The position numbers and the translations under genes are program-made. Below are positions 27,701 through 40,087 of a stretch of DNA of 64,000 nt, one piece after another (positions within the stretch are counted from its first letter, which is position 1; each line of letters begins with the position of its first letter). The DNA is from Pipra filicauda (taxonomy: Eukaryota > Chordata > Aves > Passeriformes > Pipridae): the NCBI RefSeq assembly GCF_003945595.2, contig NW_024104763.1, positions 160,578 through 224,577 on the forward strand, written 5' to 3'. The notes beneath the pieces were generated by a model, which was not told the origin of the DNA, ran no database searches, and was given only the letters and a program-made list of their open reading frames with translations.

Positions 27701-28553
27701 GGGGCAGCATCCCATGCCATACTCCCATCTCCAGCACCCCTAACACAGTAGTTCCTCAGAGGATGCTGAGAGGACTCTGCATTCCACGTTAGCGTCTACC
27801 TGCACAACATCTTCCGTCAAGGAGGTCACTGTGCCTTACAGACAACATTGTATCTTTGCAGATGGCCAGATTCAGGCTTGCAGGAATGCAGCTGCTGAAA
27901 AGATCCTATGTCAGAATGGCAGTGAGTGAGCTCATTGCTATTGGATCAAATGTATTTATTTTTGCCAGCATTTGGATGATTCATGAATTGCTTACTTTTC
28001 TACTGTTGGAAAAAAGTGTTCTATAAGCAAAGACTGTCTCTGTTCCTTGACTCCAATCCAACATCTAAAATATTCCCATTTTAGAAATCCTTCTGTATTT
28101 CCCTTGCTCAGGGGACAGAGTTCTTAATGATGTGAGGTAGACAACAGAGATGAAAAAAATAAGAGGAAGATGCAAGCCAACAAACAACTCTCCACATGGT
28201 AACGCTTTTATTTGCTAAAGTCTTCATTGGGAGTGAGATATGAATAGGGCTTTATTAACAGACATTTCTGAATGAGAAGCCACAGTCTGGGTCAGTTTGC
28301 AACATGGAAAGATTTTATTTCTTTTAAGATTTGCTTTATTTCTAAAGGCACTGTATTTTTAATTAGTTCTAAACAGATTTTATTTCAAAAGTTACTGATA
28401 TCCATTTTATTTCCCTTGCCATAGATTTGTTGAATGGCAAGGGTCAGAGATAGTACAGGATTTGGACACCTGAATAGATCAGCACAAGAAAATCAATAGC
28501 TCTGGAAAAGCCCCTACCCCCTTTATGTACTTGTTAGACACCAGGTCAGTAAT
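24741..28553. other. Non-coding stretch
   Basis: No gene or interspersed repeat is recognised. A 28-bp imperfect tandem duplication at 25099-25153 is listed separately. Confidence 0.55.
25099..25153. repeat. Imperfect tandem duplication, 28-bp unit
   Basis: Two neighbouring copies share the cores CCA(C/T)GCCAAAACCAC and GAATT. They begin at 25099 and 25127 and differ by a few substitutions and one indel. This is a local duplication with no visible function. Confidence 0.75.
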
Positions 28554-29344
28554 TGTTGTGTTGGCAGCACTTTGTGGGGATCAGGCTCTACGTGTGTGGA
28601 GGGGGAAGAGAAGGGTCAAACCTCACAGAGGTGAGGTGGCGTCATATCTCTCATGGCAGGCCCCTGGAGCCCACATGGGAAAATCCTGGAGTAGCTGTCA
28701 GTGACAAGCAGCCTGAGAAAACTTCAACACAACACACCTCCTGGAGCTCCTCACCCAGCCTCGGATTGTCAGGGACAGTGAAAACACTGCCCCTCACTCT
28801 CTGCTCTGGAACCCCAGAGTGGCCAGTGGGTTGGAGGCCTTGCCTGGAGGGGTTGGCCGTTGGGACCAGAGCAGATAAAACCAAAGGCATGTGTTTGCCT
28901 TGTGTGGCAGCCCTGCCATCTGTGTGTGTGAGAGTTGGTCTTCCACAAGGTTTCAATGGTAGCTATATAATCTGGTCTCTCTCTTTGTCCTCTCTTCTTG
29001 CTCTCTCTGCTTCTCTTTCTTTGCTCCTTTCTTGATGCTTTGGATGGCTTGGAGCTGGAGAGGCTGGATTTTAACTTAAGTGTTTTGGATTAGTATGTAC
29101 TGGATCAATATTGTGGTGGAACAATTTGTCTACCTTGTGTAGTGCCCTTTTGAACTTTTGCCAAGTTCCCTTATTTTCTCCTCTAAATTATCATTAAAAA
29201 TACCTCTTAGGAACAAGTCTGTGACTTATTCTCTTGAAACTATATCGAGGTATTAAAGAAGCCTATATATATATTTTAAAGTAAAACTCCAGGCTGAACC
29301 TATGAGCTTGCAGCTCTGGGGCCAGAGCGTTACACTACGACACA
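28554..29344 (+). mobile_element. Probable solo LTR of an endogenous retrovirus
   Basis: This block of about 0.8 kb is richer in G and C than its surroundings and is laid out like an LTR on the plus strand. It begins TGTTGTGTT and ends near CTACGACACA, roughly inverted ends. It has a TATA box (TATATAA, 28964-28970) followed by a long CT-rich tract, then a polyadenylation signal (ATTAAA, 29193-29198), then a U5-like tail. No retroviral coding sequence flanks it. The long open frame that crosses it shows no protein similarity I can name and is probably incidental. I could not find a clean target-site duplication, so both ends are uncertain by tens of bases, and another repeat type is possible. 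Confidence 0.5.
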
Positions 29345-30250
29345 GGTAGAGTCAGGCAGCTCAGAAGGGGGCTTGGAAAGGACCTTGTGCCATAGGGAAT
29401 ACAGTTACATTGTTTTTTCTGGGAATCCTGTGTCTGCTATGTCACTTCATTCCCTTCCAAAACATCTCCAGAGCTGCAGAAATGCAGCCCGATGCATTAG
29501 GAATGCAAGGCAGTGCTGCTCTGCCCTTCATCCAGCACCACTTTGAAGAGTCTTGTGGGTACAACATTTTGGCCAGTCCCTCATGAGCTCATGAGAAACT
29601 GGGAGCCACAGGACTGACTTTGAAGTGACAGGGTGTTATTGAACCCCACCCAGGGCTCCTCAACACAGTTCACATAACATAGCAATAGTCTGCTATGTAC
29701 AGAGACATGACAGCACGGACATAGGTCAATTCTGCCATGCTCCTGGTGGACCATACTCAGAAGTATGCCCTTGCTTTTGTTCACTTGGGGGTCAGACAAA
29801 TTTCATATTCTTTCATGCACCTACTCAAAAGGAGGGGCAGGCAGTAATTTCTATCTAGGCCAGCCTATAGTCCAGCTCTTAGTGGTTGAAGCTCTTTTTT
29901 GGGAGATGAGAACATGAACTTCCTGAAGGGTAAAGTAATAGACATCAAGTTATGTATATAAGGTGGGTCCTCTCCCACTGTACACTTTAGAAGTTAGTAG
30001 TCACACTGCTATGCTACAGAGCCTGCTTTTATTCTCTAGTGTTAGGATTAGGCACTATCTTGGAGCCCAGCTATTCAACTCCGTGAAGACCAAGGTATTT
30101 CTGCACAGAATAAGCTTTTTATCATCTCAGTTTTTCTTAATTAACAACTCAAGTCAAGACTCCATATGCGTGTAGAGATGGACAGTTTCAGACATTTACT
30201 GGTTTTCTCAGTATTGCATCTCTGGAACTGTGATCCCAGGCTCCCCATGT

Positions 30251-30271
30251 GTGTCACTCATGGTGTGACAC
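30251..30271. repeat. Short perfect inverted repeat, 7-bp arms
   Basis: GTGTCAC (30251-30257) and its exact reverse complement GTGACAC (30265-30271) flank a 7-base loop. It is listed as a visible structure only; arms this short are common by chance. Confidence 0.5.
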
Positions 30272-31483
30272 CTGTCCCAGCACCACTGGCAGTGCAGGAA
30301 TGCTGAGCAGCCACTCAACCAGCTTCAGCAGGGCACTTATGCTGAGCTACTGGGATGAGTGACAAGAGATGTAAGGTTTTGCACTGCTGGAGTACCAAAC
30401 CTTGCTGCAAGACCTGGGCTGCTGGTTTTATGTTCTGCATATCACAGCTTGTGGAGGTAGCAGCTGTCATTGGTGTGGTGCCGAAGCATCTCTGCACCAT
30501 GATTCACTGTGCAGTGTAGCGGATGTTCATCATTTCTATAATCCTAAATTGCTAATCAGATTTTACTTCTCAAATATTGTCCTCACTGAGTTGTCTCCCA
30601 TTTTGAAATACAAGGCCAGAAAATGCCAGTGGCCAGTACAACATCCCAGTAAAAAGCTTAAAAACTCTCTAACCACCCTCACAAGTGTAACTAGTGGCAA
30701 ATGCTGTGGACTTCAATTTCATTAACTCCTTCTAACGCACCCTGTTGTGATTGCACTGGCTAGTCCCAGCTGACTTTGGAAGGACCATTTACCATTGCAG
30801 TACTGGCCTTGGTTGATTTTTGCAGGAGAAGAAAAGTCATTGGCCAGAAGAAACCAAGAAAACTGCCAGGGAGGAATTGCAACACATCACAATCTTATTC
30901 AGTTACGGATTAATTGTGCCAAGTTATAATTTAAAAGGCTAGTTTCTCTACCTGTTCAAGTCAGAATGGTTATCTGTTGGCAGCAATGTTCACAGTGACC
31001 TTTATAAAATCATTGAGATTTTCTGTCTTTGTACCCATGACAAAAAGGAACAATTAAAGCTCTGAGATAAAAAGATCCAAAAATATTTTAATCCTAGTGT
31101 CTTGCAATGCACTTGGAAGAAATGGAATATCTGCAAAAGTAGGAAGCCTCTTCATCTGCTTATCTTAATCAGGAAACTATTTATCCAGGTGACCTGTGCC
31201 AAGATCACTGAAAAGAGCAACTCTGTATCATTTCCTCGGGCTTGTTTCCCAGCTCTCATATTTTTCTGAGGGTGCTGAATTTTTAGCAAGATTTTCATAC
31301 ATAGTGACTTTAACAGATGTACGTTCCAACTTTCATAGGAGCGCATATTGTAACCAGCCTAAAAATATGTGCAGAATTGTGCTGAATTTTCTCCTACAAA
31401 AGCTTTAAAATGTCATGTCATACCTTATCATATGAGACAGCCTGCAAATACTGAAGTAAACATGCCCTTTGCAATGTCCTTAT

Positions 31484-31519
31484 TTCTTTTTTTCTTTTCT
31501 TTTTTTTTTTTTTTTTTGG
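31484..31519. repeat. T-rich low-complexity tract
   Basis: A run of T with a few C interruptions ends in about 20 consecutive T and is followed closely by an A-run. It is a simple repeat. The flanking sequence shows no SINE or LINE body that would make it a retroposon tail. Confidence 0.85.
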
Positions 31520-34500
31520 TAAAAAAAAGAATTTTTTACAGTGATGCACAGTCTCTGTATCTACCTTTAGTACTATAATTAATTTCATGTAGAGGAAAAA
31601 ATTAAATAAACTGGTTTTCATTGCTTTATTAATCCTACTTTTATACGCATCTTCTGCAATATCAATCCCTTTCCTATCTCAATGGAGTGCTAGGGCAAGA
31701 CAGGCCAGAGCAAAGGGCATATGAAAGTGAGACACAGGGCTCGATATGGAGGAAGCTGTGAACAGAGGCAAAAGATGTTGGGCTGCAGATGGCTCTGGAC
31801 TCAAGCTCTTTTGTGAGGATTAATGCAGATTTTGAGAGATCAGCAGAGTGTGTGAAGTAAATGCACAGAGTTCAGAGGTCTGACAACATTTCTCTCCTCT
31901 TTTTTCCAGAAGATGACCAGTAGTAAAAACTGGGGCAATAAAGGACTCTGAAAAGATGGTCAAAAGAAAGGGAAAGGAAAACCAGTATATTTAAGAGTGA
32001 TAAATAAGAAAGCAGTAAAAAGCTAAGAGAAACAGAGCAGCTGAATGTCAGAGCAGGGAGATGAGGGCACATTAGGACCACTGCGTTAGAAAACAAAATT
32101 TGCACACACCCACAAAGAGTCAGCGAGACAAGATATAAAAAAAAAGTAAATGGCTCTAGCATAAAGCAGATGATGATATGAGCAGCTTTCCTTCTTCTGG
32201 GAAAAAAAAAAAAGCTTTGACTTGAAGAGAGCCATGAAGAAAGTAAAATAGAATAAATATGCCAATACATTTTTATAAAAATTGAAAGCATATGTGTTGT
32301 GTTAAAACATACATTTTAAACAAAACTTAACTTATGAAGATCTTTCCATTGAAGGAGGTAATTTGGGGCAGTTGGAGACTTACCCAGTAGCAAAGACTGA
32401 AAGAGATCTGCACAATGACATTGGGGCCCAAACTGGGGAGGTCCCTTCTCTGTAACACCAAAAGACATTGCAGCATTGCACAGGAGGCAGAGATGTGATG
32501 CTACCACCAGCCCTTGGAGGAACCCACAAGAAGGGAAAACTTCAGGACCTGTGCTTCTTAATCAAAAGCATTGCAGTTCTTCCCTGGTCCATACAGCACC
32601 GACCTGACAGGTGTTCAGCTATCTGGTTGTGTGTGTACTGTGGCAGTGCAGACTTGGATCCACACTCACCAGTTGGCCACTGTCTGCTTATGTATGGGAT
32701 TGAAGAAAGCTAAGCTTTCTTAGCTGGGATGCAGAGAAAGTCACGGTACAGGGCCCTCTCACACCCTCTGCAAAGAGACCTGGAACACTGGGCTCATACT
32801 GGCTGCACCCAGGTCCTCCCTCTGCCCTGGAAACAAAGTCATGTCACCGTTACCAGACAGAAAAACAGCTCTGGGTCTGACTGAGAAGAATCCTGATGTT
32901 GCTGTTATGAAAGAGATGGGAACTGTAACCCTTGGACATGAATATGCCTCCAATAAGCAATACGAAAATAGAGAGTCAAATTACCCTCAGTGCTTTGCAG
33001 TCCCATAGGGCTCAGAAAATCTAGTCACATTCAATCACTTTCAAGAGTCAGCAGACACAGCAGCACATCTCAAGACGAGACTTTAATGCATTTTCCATAG
33101 ACTTAGAAGAGAGGAGGGAAAAGGGGCTGTTTTGTCTGAAAATCTCTGTCTCAGGTGATACATTTAAAATGTGCCTGCTGACGTACTCTTGAGACTGCCC
33201 CTAGCACTGCTGTGGGGCTGCAGGGAAGTGTTTTGTACTGGGAAGTCCAGATCTAAACACACTTCTTTCTGAGCGAATGAAACTTAATGAAAGTGTCAAT
33301 TAAGAAATTTAGTATTATAGAGGCCTAGCCAACACCAAACTCAAATCTTATGCAGACACAGTAGAGTGCATACATTAAAATACTAATGTGCCACCCTTCA
33401 GCTTCTCTTGCTCCTTGTTCCATTTAAATCTTCCTCCCAAAACAATCTTAATGTGTCCTCACTCGGCCTAAGATAAAGTATTATTCAGACTCAGCATTGG
33501 CCCACATTACGTCTAGTCTTGAAGTTTCCACTGGTTTCTGACCCAAGGCATTATGTGTCTCCATCTCACTGTTACTTACTTCAATATTTATGGCATCCAA
33601 AGCTGGATGTCTCAAAGTTGCTTAATGTTCAATTCCATTCCCATAAAAATTGGAGCCCCTCCTTTGGCAAACAGGGTAGCTTGTCTACTGCTCCTCCCAC
33701 CTTTCCACTCAAATGATGAGCACTGTTCTGCTACCAAAGAATCTGGTCGTTTTAATGCTCAATGAAACTTTCAGCACTGCACGGGGTGTTTAAAACACTT
33801 TTATATTTCTTTACCATTTAAGAAAGAGTGTCACAGCAAAATGGGTTCTCCTCCCTGCTGACTTTCTCTAATTCTGTCGATTTATCACTTCACCAAGTGA
33901 CTCTCAGGCCAATTTCTAGGTGCTGTTACTTGGCCCCTCTTTGGGGAGGCAGGAGGCTCCTGCCAATTTAGTATTCGGAGGCAACTTAATCGCTTGCTGG
34001 GGAAACTGTTTTTGCCTCATTCACTTTGTGGTCTTTCTTTTCATTTAGCTATTTGGCTCATCTATAACACCACCTCTTTGTCCTTATATTAGTTTCTATT
34101 CCTCATTCTCAAGTACAAAATTAACAGAGAGCCTTTCCAGCCTGGACTGCAGATATCACAGGTATGACATAAATATACCAGATCAATGTCCATTATGTCC
34201 TTCAAAGCATTTAAACATCCTGACTGTGACTGCTTTCTATTGCACCAACTACCCCTCTTCCCTTTGCACAGAAACTTGTGATGCCAGTTACTATTCACAC
34301 TACAGAAAGTGCTGCATATGAGCAATAGCATGATATTCTTGCATTTGATTATTAATTGCTATTATAAAAATGGTATGATATCTAGATTTGCATTGCACTT
34401 TCAAGTTCTTCAGTATGCTACCCATTTTGCCCTACTTTTGGTCCTTGGGCAAAACTGCCGTAATGAGAAAGGATTTATTAATGAAGTAGTAAAGAATTGT

Positions 34501-37500
34501 TTATTTACAATAAACGTTGTCTTGGGATTTCTTCAATGTTGTTTTGCAATTTCTTCAGCCTGTGCCTCAAAGATCTGAAAGTTTTTGTACCCTGCTGGAA
34601 CTGGCTGTCCAGGTGATCAGCTGTGATACTGTGGCAGCGCGGCCACCACTGTGTCTCAAAACAGATCCTCTCCTCCAGCCAGCTCTGGGCTCCAGAGCAA
34701 ATTCAGGTGATGCCCAGAACAAAATTCTTTTCCTCTGGAGGATACAGACAAAATTTCGGGAAGGTGGAAATTATCAGGGGAATTAAGCTTGGAACCATCC
34801 TTAAAAGCAGAACTTGGAAAATTCATGAACTTGTAAGTCACAGAGGATAAGCTTCTTTATAGAAGTATATAATTTAATAGTTATAGACTGAGTCACTGAG
34901 TAAAGAAAGAGCTAAAAGTACATGATTACCTGAGCATAAAAGGTAAGAAAAGTACTGGTTTACAAGTAATCAGTACACTCCGCTCTTCAAAGGAAAATAT
35001 TTGATATTGCTGAAAAAGATTTAAGAGTTCATAATCATATATGAAAAAATTAAAGTTCTCTAAAGGTGTGTTTAAACAGACTAAAAAATGGTGTCACTTT
35101 CCTCACTGCTTATTGTCAGTCACAAAGACTGACATTTGGGTGGTTTCCTTCTGCATGGAAGCTTTTGTAAGAGTAACATCGTTGGGAAAATACAAGCAGT
35201 GTCTAGACCCATGGAGATCTTGACACCGATATCTGCTAGAACTAATAGGTGCAATCCTGTCCTGGCGTGGGTAGGGTCCCATGTCACTTCCTATGGTCAC
35301 CTACATTGGTGTGTTGCCCAAAAACCTCACCTCATTCCTGTTCTTGCCCTTTACTATGACACAATTTTCAATCATACTGGAGCAACAGCCAAGTCCCCTC
35401 CTGCATTCACTGGGAGTTTGGTTGCCTGAGACTTTGCCTCCAGTTCATTTCCACAAAATTTAATGACATTGCAAACCAGGTGCAGAGGTTTCGTTACTTT
35501 CCTCCTCATCCTGTTTTTCTGATTTCATGCACATGAAATTTTTTCCACAAGAGATATGGAAGATTCAGGTCATAAATAGAAAACACTGCCCTTTTGCCAT
35601 GGTGAAATGGCAAAAAATTAGTGCAGTATTAAAAAAAAAAAAAAAGGCAAGAAACCTATATTTCCACATTAGCAGCTTTGCAAAGCAAATTCTGGAAACT
35701 TTAAACAGCTGCTTTTTTCTTAGTATTTTAACTTTTATGCTCAAATTTCATCCAGGTAGTAGGAGAAACAACAAAACCAAAAAAAATGAGCAGAACTTTT
35801 GAAATATGATCTAAACTAAACTGCTGCTAGACTAGCAGCAGTTTCAGGAGTACTGAGTGAAGATTAGAATAAATGCAAGAAATAAACAGATTGGACTCCT
35901 CGCATTTTTCCTTTTTGTTGTTGTTGTAGGTTGTTTTGAGAAGCCTTTTTTTGTTGTTTTTTTGTATGAAGACATATGCACAGGTCTTCATATAAACTGT
36001 ACGGCAGGGGTTATACACAGCGCTCACAACATTTTTCGAGTACCAACTGCAGCTTTTTTCATTTTACAGACCATTATGAATTTGATAGAATGATTATACA
36101 GAGACAAATGTCCATATCCTGCCTGATTCTCCACGTGTAAGTTGGTTAAAATAATTTATTTATCTTGCCTGGGCTAAGGGACGCATAGTTCAGAGGGACT
36201 CATTGCTTACTGTTGTTTAATTAGCAATCAGTGTTGATTTCTTTAAAAGTGATTCAGTAGTAGTATCTTTCTCCTGTTAGTACACATTAAAGAAACTTAG
36301 TTAAATCTTGCAATAATTATTGCTAATGTATGCATTTCCACTGTGCATTATTTTCTGGCTAGTAGATTCTAGTTATGGTCCTCTTCCTTTTTTACTGACA
36401 ATTTCACATTTTCTCTGATAGGAAATTAGGTCTCAAAATTAGGCATACATTGGGCAGAATTAGACAACTGTGATATAAACACAGTGAATTGTTTAAAGGA
36501 ACCATTATATGAACATGGACAGTGGTTTGAAAAATGAGGATTCTGAACTCAAAATTAAGCTATTTCTCACAAAATCATTGGAATCTCTCCTCAGTGCTCA
36601 ACTGTTTAGATGAAAAAAAAAAAAGAGCAAAGAAAAGAGTAAAACGATTTTCTTAATTTCTGAAAGCTTCTAAAATTTTTACATCTGTGAGAGATCATGG
36701 GATACTCTAGACACAAAATGACTTGCAAAAATTGTACTGAAAGCAGTTATGAGCATATGGCAACAACTTGCAAAGTATTAATGTAATATTGACACACCAG
36801 TTTAGAGTGAACTGGCAGCAATTTTGTCAGGTAATGAAATTGGTATTTAATGGTGCTTTTAAGATGGCAACACACACTCTATTTAAAAAAAAAATAGCTG
36901 GAGAATCATCAATTATCGTTTTTAGCTTTTATAGAGATTAGTAAACTGAAACTAAAGATGCCACCTACAACAACATCACTCTTCCTACATAAAAATGCTT
37001 TGGTTCTGTTAAAATGCATTAAGCTCATCCTGATACAGAAGATACATGAAGATTACACCATGCACACTGGAGGAAAAGTGGGGATTCATTTTACTGCTGA
37101 AACAGTATCATAAGCCTGCTGCTTTTCTCCACTATGTTATATGATTAAAAACTTTTGAATTTAAAACTCATACCATTTGCTTCTTAAAGGACAATATATT
37201 TCTGTGTCATTTACAGTTCCATCAAGGCAGTAAAACAAACAGTTTGTGAACCTCAGTCAAAGGCTGTGGTATTTATTACCTGTATCAATAGCCATCCATA
37301 CAATAATTTTTATGTGTGATGGTTTGGGTTTACCATTTGTTTATATGATACATTGCCACCAGATACAGAGATGCAGTACCATCTTGATACAGGGATCCTG
37401 CAGATTATTTTTACAGCAACTAAATGGTATTCCATATCCTTAGTTAAATTAAATCAGATGAGCCCCATGAGGAGCAGTGAAGACAGTGATTTGTGTCAGA

Positions 37501-40040
37501 TTAGAATTGAGCTTTTCTCAAATTCTTCCTTTTTAGGAAAAAAAAAAAGATTCAAACCAATCTCCAGATGTGCATCAAGGCAGGACAAGGTTGTCTCCAA
37601 CTGTCCAGACTGAGACCAAGATGAGTTTTTAATAAGGCTCCTGTATGTCGCAGGGCTTTAATTTCTGAGGAAACCTTGGGGCTGGTGTGTACTCAGGTCT
37701 CATGCCAGCGTGGAGTTAGAAGGCAGCCAAGGTGTATACTCGAGAGCTCACTTGGGAGCCTAGACATAGAGACTGCTGGCAGCACAGTGGTTTAGCACAC
37801 TTACTTATGCCATTATATGTTCTTCTCTCCTTTCTCCAACAGCTTGACAGTATATGGGATCTCATGGATTATTTCCAATGAGAGGCAGGTAGCAGGATTT
37901 GCCTTGATGCAGCCTTGCTCAGTAATAACATTAAACCCCATTTCTCAATGTAAACATTGAGAAGGGTGGCTATGAAGAGAAATAAATTTAGCGTATTCTT
38001 TTTCATGAACACAGATGTGTTGTGAGATGATGAGGTGGTTGGCAGTCATCACTGCCCTCAAAAAGCCTTCTGTAGCATGCTCTGGGGTAGGGCCAAGGTC
38101 CCAACCCGTGCCTACAGGAGGGATGGTGGATTTATAACTCAGAAACCTGCAGCATGAGGGAGCACCAAGGGCTGATCCTGTGCTTCTACTGAGCCTGCCT
38201 TCCAGGGAAAACTTTGCCCATGGCTTAGTAACTGCTTTGGTGAGACAGCTGTGGGGCCTGTATTTGGAGGCTGAGTCTTTTAGAAAACTATTTGTTACTA
38301 GTGGGAGAGCAACCTTGCAGCTAATGGCATGAAATTTACTTCTTGGTCTGGGTCTTAAGGCTGAAGAAGGTTTTTTAAGCCAGGGACATTCTCTGCCCAC
38401 TAAGGCTCAAGAAGAGAGCAGGTAGCAAGTCAGATGCCATCTTCCCTAGGATACAGAAGGGGAGATACATTCAGGTAGCTAGGAATGTCTCTATTTTATA
38501 GAGAGATTAAAAGATTTGCAAAAGGCATTTCATTCACCTTGAATGGTCAAATAAGTAATGGACTGTGTGCTTTTCATGAGCCTGTCCATAAAGAAAGCTT
38601 TCTCTACTTGATGCTAATGTATGGAAGAGAGGTCGCACCACAGATTTGTGGTAATAAGGCTGTCATCAGTGTACCTTTATGTAGCACTTATACTAATAAC
38701 AACACTGCCACCACATCATGACTGGAGGCTGGGACAAGCTCTCATAGTCTGTGGACCCAGATTTACTAATACAGGAAGAAAAAGAGTGAGTATAATATAA
38801 AGTATTAGATAAAAGAGTAACAGGTAGAAGAATTCAATGCCAAGATACATATAGCAACTCAATCTGAGTTTTAGTTTTCTGTTGTGACTTCTTTTCTCTA
38901 TGTCATCATACCTATGCAGAAAAAAAGATTTAAAATATGTATCCATCCAGTGCAAGAATAATCTGCATTTTATTCTTTCAATAATAATTACTTTAGATTC
39001 ATGAATAATCATTTCAAGAAAATTAATAAGAGCGTCCTTTCACCCACATATTTCATTCAAAGTCTTACATGGGTTAATTCTTCTTCACTTGTGACTGCAT
39101 GTCTATGGCATGAAAATGGTATTGAATCCAGGATTTAAGATACAACAGTAATGTAAGATACAACAGACTTTTAAAAAATTATGCAAATTAACATATAAAA
39201 AAGTAATTATAGGGTTCTTCCCAACTGCACTAGAAAAACACCTAATTTACTACAAGATCTTCTAACTGTAAATACTAATACATTAGTACTTTTTTATTTT
39301 TGAAGAAAGCATTCTTTTCTGAATGGTTTTTCAAAGAGCAAACTGCTGTTTATTTATTTAAATTAGCAGAATAAATCTTTTGTGCATAGTATGCTAAGAG
39401 AAATGGAAAACCAGAGAATATTTTCCCTGGCACTATTAAGCAAGTGTAATATTTTCATTTATTACAGAAATATGAATAACGAACAGTGACATAACCAACA
39501 TCCTAGGGGAGTGTCCAAATTGTTTGTTTAATGAGAAAACAACTATCTTTGCAAGCTACTATCTCCTCTTTATTTGTATTTGTTTACAGTTACAAATGTT
39601 AGGAAAAATTGCAGTCCTTTTTAGTGAACAGTTTTCCATTCACAAAATCTGGTAAAGGACATACAGAGAAAATTAGTTGAACTGGTTTTGGAGGGTTTTT
39701 TACAATTATTTATTTAAAAGTAGAAAGGAGCCTACACCAAAACCTTTCTTTCAGCTTTTCAGTTTTGAGGGTTGATATGTCTTGGAAAAAACCTTGCTGC
39801 AAGATTGAGCCATCGACTCAACTTCGTAGAATCAATCTTGTTTTCTCACTTTCAGCTGGAGAAAATCAGGGTACAGATCAGAATTTGAGGTATGGCATGA
39901 TTTAAAAAAAAAAATAGAAAAACCCCAACTTATAAAATTCTCATCTATTATTTCATTTGTTCCCAGCCTATGTAGTAGAGGTAGAATTCATTATTCTAAA
40001 TATTGGATAAATATATTACTGTTAAAGCTTTGGTAGTTCC

Positions 40041-40087
40041 AAGCACCCTGGTTGGAACTGGTCGGAACTAAGCACACTGGTTGGAAC
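40041..40087. repeat. Imperfect tandem duplication, 29-bp period
   Basis: AAGCACCCTGGTTGGAAC (40041-40058) recurs as AAGCACACTGGTTGGAAC (40070-40087), with one mismatch in 18. The GGTCGGAAC between them is a further partial echo of the same motif. Confidence 0.8.

Noticed and set aside
28553..29035. Longest plus-strand open frame in the window (160 codons)
   Set aside because: It lies within the LTR-like block, is rich in Ser, Leu and Pro from a CT-rich tract, and resembles no protein. A reverse-strand frame overlaps it, as expected from GC-rich sequence.
31872..32291. 139-codon hydrophobic reverse-strand frame with Phe- and Ser-rich runs
   Set aside because: It is the reverse complement of purine-rich low-complexity DNA (A/G runs), which reads as Phe, Leu and Ser on the other strand. 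No membrane-protein family is recognisable.
37945..38400. 151-codon reverse-strand open frame
   Set aside because: It lies in a GC-richer island where stops are rarer. No domain, signal peptide or splice context supports coding, and low-complexity Ser/Pro/Arg composition is typical of a chance frame.
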